Part shown: positions 9,728-19,468 of the stretch, piece after piece | Layout of the letters: each line of letters opens with the position of its first letter | How positions within the stretch are numbered: the first letter of the stretch is position 1 | NCBI GenBank assembly: GCA_030066855.1 | Contig: JASJAU010000001.1 | Location: 1 to 64,000, forward strand | From: Paracoccaceae bacterium | Lineage (GTDB): Bacteria > Pseudomonadota > Alphaproteobacteria > Rhodobacterales > Rhodobacteraceae | Direction: 5' to 3' | Length of the DNA stretch: 64,000 bases | Translations under genes and position numbers: made by a program | Notes under the pieces: model-generated | Databases searched by the model: none | What the model was told of the DNA's origin: nothing | What the model saw: only the letters and a program-made list of their open reading frames with translations

Positions 9728-11017
9728 TCAAGGCTCGTCGTCAATCGCGCCTTCATTTGACTCATCCGTGTCGACATTTTCAGCATAGTATTCCTGCGCC
9801 GCCTCCATCGCGACCGGAGTTGCGATCGGAGAAATAGGCGCGTAGCTGACGGATTCGTAGTCCTCTTCTTCGCGGTAGGCGGAAGGCCGCTGGGTCATCC
9901 GGTAGGCGGCGTATGCTGCCATCGCGAACATGAAGAAACCGAGGTACGCCCAGAACCCGCCCGGCCCCATCAATCCCATGACCCAGCCGGTTACCACAGG
10001 CCCCATGATCGCGCCCAGCCCGTTCACGAAGATCAGTCCTCCTGAGGCCGCCGCCATGTCGTCAATGTCAAGGTAGTCGTTGGTGTAGGCGACGATCAGC
10101 GCGTAGAGCGGGTTCGACATGCCGCCCATGATGAAACCGGCGACCAGGACAACCTCGAAGTATCCTCCGAGCACCCAGCCGACCGCTCCCGCGATCCCGC
10201 CTCCGATGGCCGCCGACAGGATCAGGATGCGGCGGTCCATGCGGTCGGACAGCCATCCGAAAGGGAACTGAAGCAGCATGCCGCCGAGAAAGATCGCCGA
10301 GACGAATGCGGAGATCTCGGCGACGCTCAGCCCGGCCTGGGTGCCATAGATCGATGCCATGCCGAACTGCGCAGAGAAAATCACGCCCAGAAGAAACATG
10401 CCCACAAAGCCCAGGGGCGAAACCTTGTAGATCTCCTTGAGGCTCATCGGTTTCGTGGTCTCGAAGGAAGGCGACTTCGATGCTGTCAGAAGGATCGGCG
10501 CGAAAGACAGCGAAACGAGGACCGAAGGGATGACGAAAAGAACGAAGCCGGCAGGATCGGCCACGTTCAGGAGCGCCTGGCTGAGCACGATCCCCAGCAT
10601 CTGAACCATCACATAAAGCGACAGCGCCTTTCCTCGGTTCTCATTGTCGGAGGCGTTGTTGAGCCAGCTTTCCGCGGTGACGTAGACGCCAGAGAAGCTG
10701 AAACCGAAAATGACGCGGAGGATGATCCAGGCCCAGGGCTCCGTGATCGTCGGGTAGAGGATCAGAACCGCGGAAATAAACGAGCCGAGCGCGGCGAAAA
10801 CGCGGACGTGCCCGACCTTTTGGATGAGCAAAGGAGTGATCCGGGAGCCGAAGAGGAATCCTGCGAAATACCCCGACGTGATGATCGAGAGCTCTGCCGT
10901 CGAGAAGTCTTCGATGGCGCCACGGATGCCGATAAGAGACCCCTGAAGGCCGTTGCCGACCATCAGAAGCATCATGCCGAACAGGAGCGCCCACGCGCTT
11001 CCAAGAACCTTCAACAT
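9728..11017 (-). CDS. MFS transporter (YcaD-like) with acidic C-terminal tail
   Basis: 429 residues with about 12 predicted membrane helices. The N-terminus LGSAWALLFGMMLLMVGNGLQGSLIGIRG and the segment FGFSFSGVYVTAESWLNNASDNENRGKALSLY are characteristic of the YcaD/UMF-type MFS subgroup. The last 45 residues are polar and strongly acidic (ENVDTDESNEGAIDDEP), probably a cytoplasmic tail. It follows queA on the same strand after a 92-base gap, in line with the DUF924 and FAD oxidoreductase genes. The transported compound is unknown. Confidence 0.88.
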   Translation of the reverse strand: MLKVLGSAWALLFGMMLLMVGNGLQGSLIGIRGAIEDFSTAELSIITSGYFAGFLFGSRITPLLIQKVGHVRVFAALGSFISAVLILYPTITEPWAWIILRVIFGFSFSGVYVTAESWLNNASDNENRGKALSLYVMVQMLGIVLSQALLNVADPAGFVLFVIPSVLVSLSFAPILLTASKSPSFETTKPMSLKEIYKVSPLGFVGMFLLGVIFSAQFGMASIYGTQAGLSVAEISAFVSAIFLGGMLLQFPFGWLSDRMDRRILILSAAIGGGIAGAVGWVLGGYFEVVLVAGFIMGGMSNPLYALIVAYTNDYLDIDDMAAASGGLIFVNGLGAIMGPVVTGWVMGLMGPGGFWAYLGFFMFAMAAYAAYRMTQRPSAYREEEDYESVSYAPISPIATPVAMEAAQEYYAENVDTDESNEGAIDDEP

Positions 11018-11109
11018 GCCGCGTCACTCCGGCCCCGCCCGTCTTTCTTCCGCAATAGGACCTCGGCGAGTGCGACACGCGCCGGGACGCGACCTCGTCC
11101 GGGTCGTTT

Positions 11110-12165
11110 TCAGTCTTTCGGCATCAACAGCGAAGCATCGCCATAGGAGAAGAAGCGGTAATGCTCGGCGATGGCGTGCGCGTAGATCTCGCGAACCCGA
11201 TCTACCCCGAAAAAGGCCGAGACGAGCATCATCAGCGTCGATCTTGGCAGATGGAAGTTCGTCATCAGCGCGTCGCAAACCTTGAACCGGTAGCCTGGCG
11301 TTATGAAGATGTCGGTCGCGCCCTCCCAATCGATCAGACGCCCGTCATCAGAGGCGGCGGTCTCGATCAGACGCATCGCCGTGGTGCCGACCGGAATGAT
11401 CCGCCCGCCGGCGGCGCGGGTGGCGTTGATCTCGGCGGCCGCCTCAGCGGTGATGCGCCCACGCTCGCTGTGCATCTTGTGGTCGCGGATATCGTCGGCC
11501 TTGACCGGCAGGAAGGTCCCAGCGCCGACATGGAGCGTGACGTGGGTTCGCGTCACGCCCCGCGCGTCGAGCGCGGAAAGAAGCGCGTCATCGAAGTGGA
11601 GCGAGGCCGTCGGCGCGGCAACGGCGCCCGACGCGCGGGCCCAGATCGTCTGATAGTCCTCCTTGTCCCGCTCGTCTGCCTTGCGACGACCTTCGATATA
11701 GGGTGGCAGCGGCATGGCGCCGGCAGCTATAAGCGCCGCGTCGAAATCATCGCCCGCCAAGTTGAAGGCGAGAAGTGCCGCCCCCTCGCGCCGGCCCGTC
11801 ACGGTCGCGTTGAGGTCAGGGGAGAAGCGGATCGTCTCGCCGTCCCGCACCTTTTTCAGGGGCTTCAGAAGCGCAAGCCAGTCGCCATTCGCCTGGGGCT
11901 CCAGCAGCGTCGCCTCGATCCGCGCTTCTGTGGCGCCGCCCTGACCATCTCGTTGACGCGCGCCGGACAGCCGCGCGGGAATCACCTTGGTGTCGTTCAG
12001 AATCAACCGGTCTCCCGGCGCGAGGAAATCGGGCAGGTCGATTGCGCGGGCGTCGGTTAGTCGGTCGGGCGTGGCGACCAGAAGCCGCGAGGATGAGCGC
12101 GGCCGCGCGGGTCTTGTCGCGATCAGCGCCTCCGGCAGATCGAAATCGAAGTCGGAGAGTCTCAA
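11110..12165 (-). CDS. queA: tRNA preQ1(34) S-adenosylmethionine ribosyltransferase-isomerase
   Basis: QueA transfers and rearranges the ribose of S-adenosylmethionine onto preQ1 in tRNA, giving epoxyqueuosine. The 351 residues match the family throughout: [20 protein letters not shown] at the start, [26 protein letters not shown], and [17 protein letters not shown] near the end. The start codon is TTG at 12165. No ATG fits the conserved N-terminus. The start lies only 5 bases after the stop of the AsmA-like gene, so translational coupling is likely. Another queuosine-pathway gene, tgt, lies at 48.9-50.1 kb. Confidence 0.96.
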   Translation of the reverse strand: MRLSDFDFDLPEALIATRPARPRSSSRLLVATPDRLTDARAIDLPDFLAPGDRLILNDTKVIPARLSGARQRDGQGGATEARIEATLLEPQANGDWLALLKPLKKVRDGETIRFSPDLNATVTGRREGAALLAFNLAGDDFDAALIAAGAMPLPPYIEGRRKADERDKEDYQTIWARASGAVAAPTASLHFDDALLSALDARGVTRTHVTLHVGAGTFLPVKADDIRDHKMHSERGRITAEAAAEINATRAAGGRIIPVGTTAMRLIETAASDDGRLIDWEGATDIFITPGYRFKVCDALMTNFHLPRSTLMMLVSAFFGVDRVREIYAHAIAEHYRFFSYGDASLLMPKD

Positions 12166-12170
12166 AGGGG

Positions 12171-15100
12171 CTACTCAGTCGGGACGGGTCTGCGGAAAAT
12201 CTCGCGGAACATGCCCGGCGTGAAGATCGAGAGCGGATTGATCGCGATGCTTGGTGCGCTCGCCGGGCCGGTCATGCGGAAATTGAAACCGAAGAGCCCC
12301 TCGCCCCGCCGGGTCAGGATCGATCCAATCGCGTTCACGAAATAGACCGGCGATATGACGCCCTGCATGTCCATCTCCTTTGTGGCGAGGTCATAGACCC
12401 CCTCCGCCGAGATGCCAAGCGAACCGCCGACTGCCGCCGCTTCCTGCAGAACGAGCCGGTCGGAGGCCAGCCGGAAACGGCCGTCAACGGTTTCAAATCG
12501 AATGCCGGGCCCCGAAAGCTGATCGATCAGGCCGACGACGCTGATCGCGTCCAGCAGATCCGCCAAGGCAGGCGCGCCCCGCATGCGCACGCCCTCGACC
12601 AGGAATTCACCATCATAGGTTCCGATCGGGGCGCCCCGAACCGGCGTCATCACCAGATCAAGCGTTCCACCCCGCGCATTGGGCGTCAGCCCGGCATCGC
12701 GGGCCACGCCGCCGGCGTCGACCGCCTGCATGCGCACGCCGGTGCCCCCGAAAACGGGCGTCAGGCGGCCTTCAATCGGGGTCTGGCCATTCAGCCGCGC
12801 CTGAAACCGGCCATCAAGCCCGCCGTTTCCGGGGGTCAGGCGGCCCGAAAACGGCGCCAGCCGGATGCCGTCCGAGACAACGACCGTATCGAGGTCGACA
12901 TCGATCGGGCGACTGCTGCCGTTGCCCCCCGCAATGTCCTCGAGCTCGCGCAAATCGACGGTTCCGCCGGTCAGCGCCACGTCTGGTGACTGACCGGGCT
13001 CCGACGGCGTCAGAACGGCGCGCGCGTCGAGCCATCCACCCAACCGGACGCGCGTGAACTCGGCCCGCGAGAACGCGCCGCCGTCTGAGAACGCGAGCGC
13101 GCCGTCAAGCGTCAGGCCGGGTGCGGTGAGGCTCAGCCTGTCGACGCTTGGAACGGCGCCGAGGTCGGCATCGATTTCCAGGGCGCCCTGCGACGAGAGG
13201 GATTTCGACCAGCCAAGCCCGTCAATGCTCAGCCCGACGCCCGCCAGATCCGAGGCGAGCGACAGTCTTGGCGGCGCGCCTGGCGACAGAGCCAACGCAT
13301 AATCTCCCCAGCCACCGCCTTGAACAAAGCCTGTTGGCAGCGGGAGGTCGAAGGCCTCGACGGTCTCCGGACCAAGCGCGATCCGACCAGTGATCGAACC
13401 GCCGGTCTCGTCCGCGTCAGGTCCAAGCGGCTGGGTCCAGCGCGCGGTCAATGGCACGCCGTCGAGCGCCGCCGGCCCTTCAAGCGAGATTTCCGCAGGC
13501 GAACCCCGGATCGCCAACGCGTCAGAGGTCAGGAGCCGGTTCTCGACGATCCGTCCTGACGACAGGTCGCGCAAGACGCCTTCGACTTCGTATCCAACGT
13601 CCTCCCGCTGGATGCCGTCCTTCAGTGGCAGGGAGATCCAAGCCAGCACGTCGGCGACGCCCTCGGCGATCTCCGGAGTCCGGCCGGCGCGCTCCATCAA
13701 CCGAAGCGGTCGGCGGTTCAGGATTTCGAGCGCCGATCCCAAGGGGCCGCCGGCGCTCATGGCGATTTCGCCCCGCGAAGGCGCCGCCTCGGTGTCCGGC
13801 ACGTGAAACACCGACCGCGCGATATCTACGACACCGCCGTCCGCGGCCTTGAGTTCTCCCTCCGACAGCACGATTGTGAATTGCCGGTCATGCATCGTCG
13901 CGCGGCCCGCTGCGGCGGCGATGGGCGGCATGTGGCGCAGCACTTTGACTGTTCCGTCGGTGAAATCGAAACTGAGTGATATGTCCCGGTTCCGACCTGG
14001 CCCCAGCCGCCCGCTAACTGACACATCCCGGATTGAGCCGCTGAGCACGTTCCGGCTGAGCCAGCCGCGCGTGATCGGCGCGGCCCGGACCGGCCAGAAG
14101 GCGAGCACGCGCTCTGGCGCTATAGCGTCGGTTCCGGCGTTCAACGCGACGCGCCAACCGTCTTCCGCCGCTACAACCCTTCCGCTGCCCCGGATTTCCG
14201 CCGATTCTTCAGAGAGCGAAACCTGCGCGACGTCCACCGTGAAGGGGTCGAGGCGGAGGCGGAAGTCAGCATTGAGGCCGGTTAGCGCGAGCGTGTCCTC
14301 GAAGACGCCGCTCGCGGCAACCACGGCCTCTGGGACTTCGAACTGCCCGAGATAGGCGCCGGGCCAACCCTGATCGAACTCGCTCAGATACGCGCGCCCG
14401 AAACCTGTCAGCCGCAGCACTTCGGATTCGACCCGGACCTCGGCGAAGTCGATGCGGTTCTCGCCGGGATCGAAGGTGAAATAGGCCTCCGCGGCGTCGA
14501 AACCGACGGGCTCCAGCGCCTCCAGGGGCCGAAGGGCTCCCCGGCCAATGTCGAGCGCCCCATCGAGCGTCTCAAGCGCGCCAGCGCCGTCGATTGCGGC
14601 TCTGACCGAACCGGAGATCGGCGCGTCAAGGACGCCGAGCCAGGCAAGCGCGGGCGATTGCAGCGCTATGTCCGCCGCCGGCATGTCCTCTACCTGAACC
14701 CCGAGCGCAAGATCGCGGCTGTCGCTGTCGAAAGAGAAGGATAGCTGAACGCGGGACAGATTCTCGGTGCCGTTGAACACCTCGGATCCCACAGAAAGCG
14801 ACAGCCCGTCGGCCCGCTCGCGGAGCGCGACCTGCGCGTCCGTCGCCTGCCAGATGCGGCCCGTCCGCGCATCTTCGAGCGTGATCACGACGCCATCGGC
14901 CTCGACCTCGCCCACCGCGCCGAGCGCGCCGCCGTGGATCGCCTGGTCCAGAAGCGCCAGCCCCTCGGCCACCGAACGCTCGCTGGTCACGCCCGCGCCC
15001 TCAAAGCCGAACCGGCCGTCCGCCGACCTGCGGACGGTGATCTGAGCGCCACTAAGCCGGACCTTGTTGGCGCTGAAGTTTCCCTGCAGCAGGGCGCCCA

Positions 15101-15446
15101 GCGACAAATCCGCCTCGACCTGGTTGAGCGAGGCGAGTCTTCCGCCGCCGGAATCGTCGATCCGCACGTTCTTGAGGCGAATGCGGGGCTGAGCGTTCTG
15201 ACCGATTGCAAGCGCCGCGGTTCCGATGTCGACCCGGCCCGCTGGAAGCCTCTCGTTCACAGCCGCCTCCACGCGGTTCGTCATCGCCTCGGGAATCGGT
15301 ATCGCGCGGCCCGACAAGATGAAGGCCGCGAGAGCGACAAGCGCCAGCCCTCCGATCAAACTCGAAGTCATGCCCCGGCCGATGCGATGTCGTTTCGCGG
15401 GATTCGGGGGAGGATCCTGTTCTTCTGGCGGCTCTGCAGGGGCCAT
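12171..15446 (-). CDS. AsmA/YhdP-like protein (DUF3971), large envelope protein
   Basis: About 1091 residues from the ATG at 15446. There is one N-terminal membrane anchor (about residues 27-46, [18 protein letters not shown]), then a very long region rich in short beta-strand patterns. The end, [31 protein letters not shown] to [13 protein letters not shown], is the AsmA-like C-terminal domain. Large AsmA-like proteins such as YhdP and TamB are thought to form hydrophobic grooves that carry lipids between membranes. An in-frame extension to 15626 would overlap the divergent bcp gene, so I reject it. The MTSSL start at residue 26 is a possible alternative. It heads an operon with queA. Confidence 0.85.
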   Translation of the reverse strand: MAPAEPPEEQDPPPNPAKRHRIGRGMTSSLIGGLALVALAAFILSGRAIPIPEAMTNRVEAAVNERLPAGRVDIGTAALAIGQNAQPRIRLKNVRIDDSGGGRLASLNQVEADLSLGALLQGNFSANKVRLSGAQITVRRSADGRFGFEGAGVTSERSVAEGLALLDQAIHGGALGAVGEVEADGVVITLEDARTGRIWQATDAQVALRERADGLSLSVGSEVFNGTENLSRVQLSFSFDSDSRDLALGVQVEDMPAADIALQSPALAWLGVLDAPISGSVRAAIDGAGALETLDGALDIGRGALRPLEALEPVGFDAAEAYFTFDPGENRIDFAEVRVESEVLRLTGFGRAYLSEFDQGWPGAYLGQFEVPEAVVAASGVFEDTLALTGLNADFRLRLDPFTVDVAQVSLSEESAEIRGSGRVVAAEDGWRVALNAGTDAIAPERVLAFWPVRAAPITRGWLSRNVLSGSIRDVSVSGRLGPGRNRDISLSFDFTDGTVKVLRHMPPIAAAAGRATMHDRQFTIVLSEGELKAADGGVVDIARSVFHVPDTEAAPSRGEIAMSAGGPLGSALEILNRRPLRLMERAGRTPEIAEGVADVLAWISLPLKDGIQREDVGYEVEGVLRDLSSGRIVENRLLTSDALAIRGSPAEISLEGPAALDGVPLTARWTQPLGPDADETGGSITGRIALGPETVEAFDLPLPTGFVQGGGWGDYALALSPGAPPRLSLASDLAGVGLSIDGLGWSKSLSSQGALEIDADLGAVPSVDRLSLTAPGLTLDGALAFSDGGAFSRAEFTRVRLGGWLDARAVLTPSEPGQSPDVALTGGTVDLRELEDIAGGNGSSRPIDVDLDTVVVSDGIRLAPFSGRLTPGNGGLDGRFQARLNGQTPIEGRLTPVFGGTGVRMQAVDAGGVARDAGLTPNARGGTLDLVMTPVRGAPIGTYDGEFLVEGVRMRGAPALADLLDAISVVGLIDQLSGPGIRFETVDGRFRLASDRLVLQEAAAVGGSLGISAEGVYDLATKEMDMQGVISPVYFVNAIGSILTRRGEGLFGFNFRMTGPASAPSIAINPLSIFTPGMFREIFRRPVPTE

Positions 15447-15540
15447 GATGCTCTGTGTTTGTTTTGGAGAACTGTATTCCAGCTGCCCGAGCGCTAAAAC
15501 CCCAGTAAGACCGATTACCTCACCCGAAAGGACAACCCCT

Positions 15541-16002
15541 ATGAGCCTCGAAGGCCAATCCGCTCCAGACTTCACCCTGCCTCGCGACGGTGGCGGCGAG
15601 ATCACGCTCTCATCGCTGAAGCCCATGAGCGTAGTGCTCTACTTCTATCCCCGTGACGACACTTCGGGCTGCACCAAGGAGGCTCTCGGCTTCACCGAGG
15701 CGAAGGCGGAGTTTGAGTCGGCTGGCGCGGTCGTTGTCGGCGTCTCGAAGGACACTGCCGCCAAGCATGACAAGTTCGTCGCCAAGCATGGGCTGGACGT
15801 GATCCTGGCCTCGGACGCCGAGGGCGATGTCTGCGAGCGCTACGGCGTCTGGGTCGAAAAGAGCATGTACGGCAAGACCTACATGGGCATCGAGCGGGCG
15901 ACCTTTCTGATCGACGGCGCGGGCGTCGTGCGTCGGGAGTGGCGCAAGGTGAAGGTGCCGGGACACGTAGACGCGGTTCTGGAGGCGGTGAAGACGCTTT
16001 GA
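15541..16002 (+). CDS. bcp: Thiol peroxidase of the BCP/PrxQ type, apparently 1-Cys
   Basis: A 153-residue peroxiredoxin that reduces H2O2 and organic peroxides in the cytoplasm. The start at 15541 has AAAGGA upstream and gives the family N-terminus (MSLEGQSAPDFTLPRDGGGE). The peroxidatic Cys44 sits in DDTSGCTKEA. In many BCPs a resolving cysteine follows five residues later (GCTxxxC). Here that position (49) is leucine. Cys98 (GDVCERYG) is the only other cysteine and corresponds to a non-essential one in E. coli. So this is a 1-Cys type that needs an external thiol. Divergent from the AsmA-like gene. Confidence 0.93.
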   Translation: MSLEGQSAPDFTLPRDGGGEITLSSLKPMSVVLYFYPRDDTSGCTKEALGFTEAKAEFESAGAVVVGVSKDTAAKHDKFVAKHGLDVILASDAEGDVCERYGVWVEKSMYGKTYMGIERATFLIDGAGVVRREWRKVKVPGHVDAVLEAVKTL

Positions 16003-16096
16003 GGGTGCTTCGGCGTTTCGCGTCGATCCGTGCGGAGGGTGGCGTTCTCGGCGCGTCCTTGAGTACTTCGCCCGAGGGGAAAGCGGAGGCGCGGCA

Positions 16097-16909
16097 TTGG
16101 ACATGACGCTAGCGGAGATGGCGGTAGACGTGCTGACGACCGCCGACGGGCGCGAGAAGACTGCACGATCCCGCTTGTATGCCGCCCGATGGCGGGCGGC
16201 TCGGGAAGGCGGCGGCGCCCTTGAAATCGGGCGGGCCGTCCCCCCGGCGCGGCCCGCAAGGCCCGAGCGCCCCGAGCTTCTGAACCCCCGCGACGTGCCC
16301 AAGCGGAAGCCCGGCACGCCGGAGGGCAGGATTGCGCTCCTGCACGCGGTGGCGCATATCGAGTTGAACGCCGTCGATCTCCACTGGGACATAATCGCCC
16401 GTTTCTCGCACGTCCCTCTGCCCCTTGGCTTCTTCGATGATTGGGTGAAGGCTGCGGACGAGGAATCAAAGCATTTCAATCTGATGTGCGACTGCCTTGA
16501 GGCGGCGGGCGGCAGCTATGGCGCCTTGCCGGCGCACGCGGGAATGTGGCGCGCAGCCGAGGATACCGTCGACGATCTGATGGGGCGGCTGGCCGTTGTG
16601 CCGATGGTGCTGGAGGCGCGCGGGCTCGATGTGACGCCAGGCATGATCGGGATCTTCCGCAAGGCGGGAGAGACGGGAGCGGTCGAGGCGCTCGAGACGA
16701 TCTACGCCGAAGAGATCGGGCATGTCGCCTATGGATCAAAATGGTTTCACTTCCTCTGCGGGCGCGAGAACCTGGATCCGAAGCCGGTTTTTCACGATTT
16801 GGTGCGGCGATATTTCCACGGCCCCCTCAAGCCGCCTTTCAACGAGGAAAAGCGAGCCGAGGCGGGCTTGCCGCCGGATTTCTACTGGCCGCTGACCGAA
16901 AAGGCCTGA
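16097..16909 (+). CDS. DUF455 family ferritin-like protein
   Basis: 270 residues starting with TTG at 16097 (GGAGG seven bases upstream) or ATG at 16103. It carries a ferritin-like di-metal signature: AHIE at 86-89, EESKH at 122-126, a glutamate in LEARGLD (172-178) and EEIGH at 205-209. The spacing fits a four-helix bundle binding two iron or manganese ions. DUF455 proteins resemble tRNA-hydroxylase-type (MiaE-like) enzymes in fold, but no reaction is established. It follows bcp on the same strand after 94 bases and may share a transcript with it. Confidence 0.88.
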   Translation: MDMTLAEMAVDVLTTADGREKTARSRLYAARWRAAREGGGALEIGRAVPPARPARPERPELLNPRDVPKRKPGTPEGRIALLHAVAHIELNAVDLHWDIIARFSHVPLPLGFFDDWVKAADEESKHFNLMCDCLEAAGGSYGALPAHAGMWRAAEDTVDDLMGRLAVVPMVLEARGLDVTPGMIGIFRKAGETGAVEALETIYAEEIGHVAYGSKWFHFLCGRENLDPKPVFHDLVRRYFHGPLKPPFNEEKRAEAGLPPDFYWPLTEKA

Positions 16910-17000
16910 AAAGTCGGCGGAATCTCGCCGAAACCGCGGGGCGAGACGCCGCTCTTCGGGCCCTGCAGGCCCCGTGGTTGATCGACTTTTCCACAGCCGT

Positions 17001-17016
17001 TAACACTTTCGTGTTA
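17001..17016. promoter_or_regulatory. Palindrome TAACAC-4-GTGTTA upstream of the M23 gene
   Basis: A perfect 6+6 inverted repeat (TAACACTTTCGTGTTA) lies about 60 bases before the GTG start of the M23 peptidase. A DnaA-box-like TTTTCCACA (one mismatch to TTATCCACA) lies a few bases upstream, at 16987-16995. The palindrome could be an operator for the M23/bactofilin operon. No regulator can be named from the sequence. Confidence 0.35.
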
Positions 17017-17075
17017 TCCGCGCCCGGGACAGGCGCGGCTGAATACTGGGGCGGGACAAAGGGCAGGACAGGTCC

Positions 17076-18401
17076 GTGAGGCAGAGTTTTTCGATCAAGT
17101 TGCGGGCGTCGTTCGAACGCGCCTTTCCCGAACAGCGCCTTTTCCTGCGCTCCGATACCGAAACCCGCTTCATCCGCCTCTCGCCCATGACACAATTCGT
17201 CGGCCTGACCGGCTCGGCGCTCTTGGTCGGTTGGACCATAGTGGCCTCGGCCATTCTCTTGATGCACGGCCTCGGCGCCGGTGATCTGAAGGAGCAGGCG
17301 CTCCGCGATCAGGCTGTCTATGAAGGCCGGTTAAATATGCTGGCCTCCGAGCGCGACGCGCGGGCCGAGGAGGCCGCTGCGGCGCAGGAGCGGTTCGCGG
17401 TTGCCTTGGGCGAGGTCTCGGCGATGCAATCGCGCCTTCTGGCCTCAGAAGAGCGCCGTCGCGAGCTGGAGACCGGGCTTGATGTCGTGCAGGTGACGCT
17501 CCGCGAGGCGATGACCGCGCGGGACGAGGCGCTCGAGCAATCCGAGACGCTTCTGGCCCGGTTGGAAGAGACGGAGACCGCCGATACCGATGCTTCGGAC
17601 CTCGCCGACACGCAGGTCACTCTGGACTTCCTCGCCGCCGCGTTGGGCGATCTGGCCCGCGAGCGGGACGAGATGTCCGCCTTTGTGACCGAGGCCGAAA
17701 TCAAGCTGGATGAAATGGCGATCGACGCGCGGCTCGACGCCGAGCGCGACGCGCGGATCTTCGAGCAGATCGAGGAGGCGGTCGCCACGTCGCTCGACCC
17801 GATCGACGAGATGTTCGACTCGGTCGGGCTGCCGACGGACAGCATCATCAATCAGATCCGCCGGAACTATTCCGGTCAGGGCGGGCCGCTCACGCCGATC
17901 CGCTTCTCGACCTCCGGTGCGGAAGAGCCTGATGATCCGACGACCCAGCGCGCCAACGAGGTTCTGGAACAGCTGGATTCGCTGAATTTGTACAGGATCG
18001 CAGCGCAGAAAACGCCGTTCGGGTTTCCGATCCGTGGCACCTATCGCTCGACGTCCGGATTCGGCCCGCGCTGGGGCCGGATGCACGAGGGGCATGACTG
18101 GGCGGGTCCGCGAGGCACGCCGATCATCGCGACGGCTGACGGCACGGTCACTTTCGCTGGGCGCCAGAGCGGGTACGGCAACCTGATCAAGATCAAGCAC
18201 GACTTCGGGTTCGAGACGCGCTACGGGCATTTGTCGAAATTCAGAGTTTCTGTCGGGGATAGGGTATCGCGCGGCGACAGGATCGGTGATATGGGAAACA
18301 CCGGACGGTCGACGGGCACGCATCTGCACTATGAGGTGCGCGTCGACGGGAAAGCCATCGACCCTATGAAATACATCAAGGCAGCGAGAGATGTTTTCTA
18401 A
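17076..18401 (+). CDS. M23 (LytM) peptidoglycan endopeptidase with coiled coil
   Basis: 441 residues from a GTG with an AGGACAGG ribosome site. Layout: a basic cytoplasmic N-terminus, one membrane helix (about 41-63), a long Ala/Glu/Arg-rich coiled coil (about 72-235), then a C-terminal LytM domain. The zinc and catalytic residues are intact: HEGHD (H337, D341), YGHL (H385) and HLH (H416, H418). So it should cut peptide crosslinks in peptidoglycan from the periplasmic side of the inner membrane. Its last 11 bases overlap the bactofilin gene. Such pairs occur in several bacteria (for example the bactofilin/LmdC pair), where the bactofilin positions the peptidase. Confidence 0.93.
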   Translation: MRQSFSIKLRASFERAFPEQRLFLRSDTETRFIRLSPMTQFVGLTGSALLVGWTIVASAILLMHGLGAGDLKEQALRDQAVYEGRLNMLASERDARAEEAAAAQERFAVALGEVSAMQSRLLASEERRRELETGLDVVQVTLREAMTARDEALEQSETLLARLEETETADTDASDLADTQVTLDFLAAALGDLARERDEMSAFVTEAEIKLDEMAIDARLDAERDARIFEQIEEAVATSLDPIDEMFDSVGLPTDSIINQIRRNYSGQGGPLTPIRFSTSGAEEPDDPTTQRANEVLEQLDSLNLYRIAAQKTPFGFPIRGTYRSTSGFGPRWGRMHEGHDWAGPRGTPIIATADGTVTFAGRQSGYGNLIKIKHDFGFETRYGHLSKFRVSVGDRVSRGDRIGDMGNTGRSTGTHLHYEVRVDGKAIDPMKYIKAARDVF

Positions 18402-18918
18402 AAGCAAGATCAACGAGCCCGGCCAGACCCCGGCCCAGGACAAAGAAGCAGAAAAGGCCCCTTCCATGAGCGACACGAAATCGAGCACTGACTTCACGCC
18501 CTCCACCCCCAAGGCCAAACCTCCCGCGTCGGTCCTGTCGGCGGATCTTCAGATCACCGGCAACATCAAGACGACGGGCGACATCCAGATCGAAGGCAAT
18601 GTCGAGGGCGACATCCGCGCCCATCTTCTGACCGTCGGCGAAGGCGCCATGGTTAAGGGCGAGTGCATTGCCGACGACGTGGTGGTGAACGGACGGGTTG
18701 TTGGCAAAGTGCGCGGCCTAAAGGTTCGCCTTACTTCGACGGCGCGCGTCGAGGGCGACATCATCCACAAGACCATCGCGATTGAATCGGGCGCGCATTT
18801 CGAAGGCTCGGTTCAGAGGCAGGAAAACCCGCTCGAGGGACAGGGCGGCAGCAAGGCGCCCGCGCCCAAGCCGGCCACCTCTTCCTCTCCGGCAGCGGAG
18901 GCCGCGAAGGCCGGCTAA
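18391..18918 (+). CDS. Bactofilin (polymer-forming cytoskeletal protein)
   Basis: 175 residues with the bactofilin core (PF04519) at about 48-143. The repeats typical of the triangular beta-helix are visible: ITGNIKTTGDIQIEGNVEGD, VVGKVRGLKVRL, ARVEGDIIHKTIAIESGAHFEG. The flanking tails are disordered, the C-terminal one rich in Ala/Pro/Ser. It forms nucleotide-free filaments on the inner membrane. The ATG lies inside the end of the M23 gene (11-base overlap), so the two are surely co-transcribed and translationally coupled. A second ATG at 18466 could also start the core. A terminator follows at 18944. Confidence 0.95.
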   Translation: MFSKSKINEPGQTPAQDKEAEKAPSMSDTKSSTDFTPSTPKAKPPASVLSADLQITGNIKTTGDIQIEGNVEGDIRAHLLTVGEGAMVKGECIADDVVVNGRVVGKVRGLKVRLTSTARVEGDIIHKTIAIESGAHFEGSVQRQENPLEGQGGSKAPAPKPATSSSPAAEAAKAG

Positions 18919-18943
18919 ACGACCGCCATATGCCAGGATTTGA

Positions 18944-18970
18944 GGCGCCGCTTCTCTGCGGCGCCTTTTT
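18944..18970 (+). terminator. Rho-independent terminator after bactofilin
   Basis: Perfect 8-bp stem GGCGCCGC / GCGGCGCC with the loop TTCTCT, followed directly by five T. It lies 26 bases after the bactofilin stop and ends the M23/bactofilin operon. Confidence 0.92.
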
Positions 18971-18985
18971 CGTTGGAGGAGAGCT

Positions 18986-19437
18986 ATGCTCATTGGGTTG
19001 ATCGGAGGGATCGGCCCGGCCGCCACGGTCGCGTATTACGAGACGCTGCTGAGCGCGATCTAGCCCATCGACCGGCATTGTGCCGCGACCGGGACGCGGG
19101 TCATCGGGCTATTGGGGAGCGCCCCGGTCATGGCGTCCCGCCTTTACGGAGGTCTGGAACGGACGGAGGCGCTGGCGCCAGACAAGGATCTTGAAAGTTT
19201 GTGCATGGCCTATCTCGACATTGCGAGCGCCGGCGCCTGCGGCGAGGACCAGCGGCACGTCTTTTTCGAAGCGGGGCGCCGCATGATTGAAGAACCAGGG
19301 CGCGGATGCGATCCTCTTGGCTGGTACCGACCTTGAGCTCATTTTTTGGCGGTTATGATCCCGGCTATCCGGTCGTCGACGCGCTTGAAATCCATGTGGA
19401 AGCGATGGCCGAGATGGCGGCCGCTGAAATGAAGTGA
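18986..19437 (+). pseudogene. Decayed aspartate/glutamate racemase family gene
   Basis: The start is sound: a GGAGGA site, then ATG and MLIGLIGGIGPAATVAYYE, the racemase N-terminus. An in-frame TAG follows at 19061. The same frame then resumes with family sequence (VIGLLGSAPVMASRLYGGLE ... FFEAGRRMIEE), but about 80 expected codons between the two parts are missing. A +1 shift near 19295 leads to DAILLAGTDLELIF. A second shift in a six-T run at 19342-19347 leads to GGYDPGYPVVDALEIHVEAM and the stop. One stop, one deletion and two frameshifts make it non-functional. Confidence 0.85.
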
Positions 19438-19468
19438 CCGGCTGCGGGTTTCTGGCCTATCACGGGGC

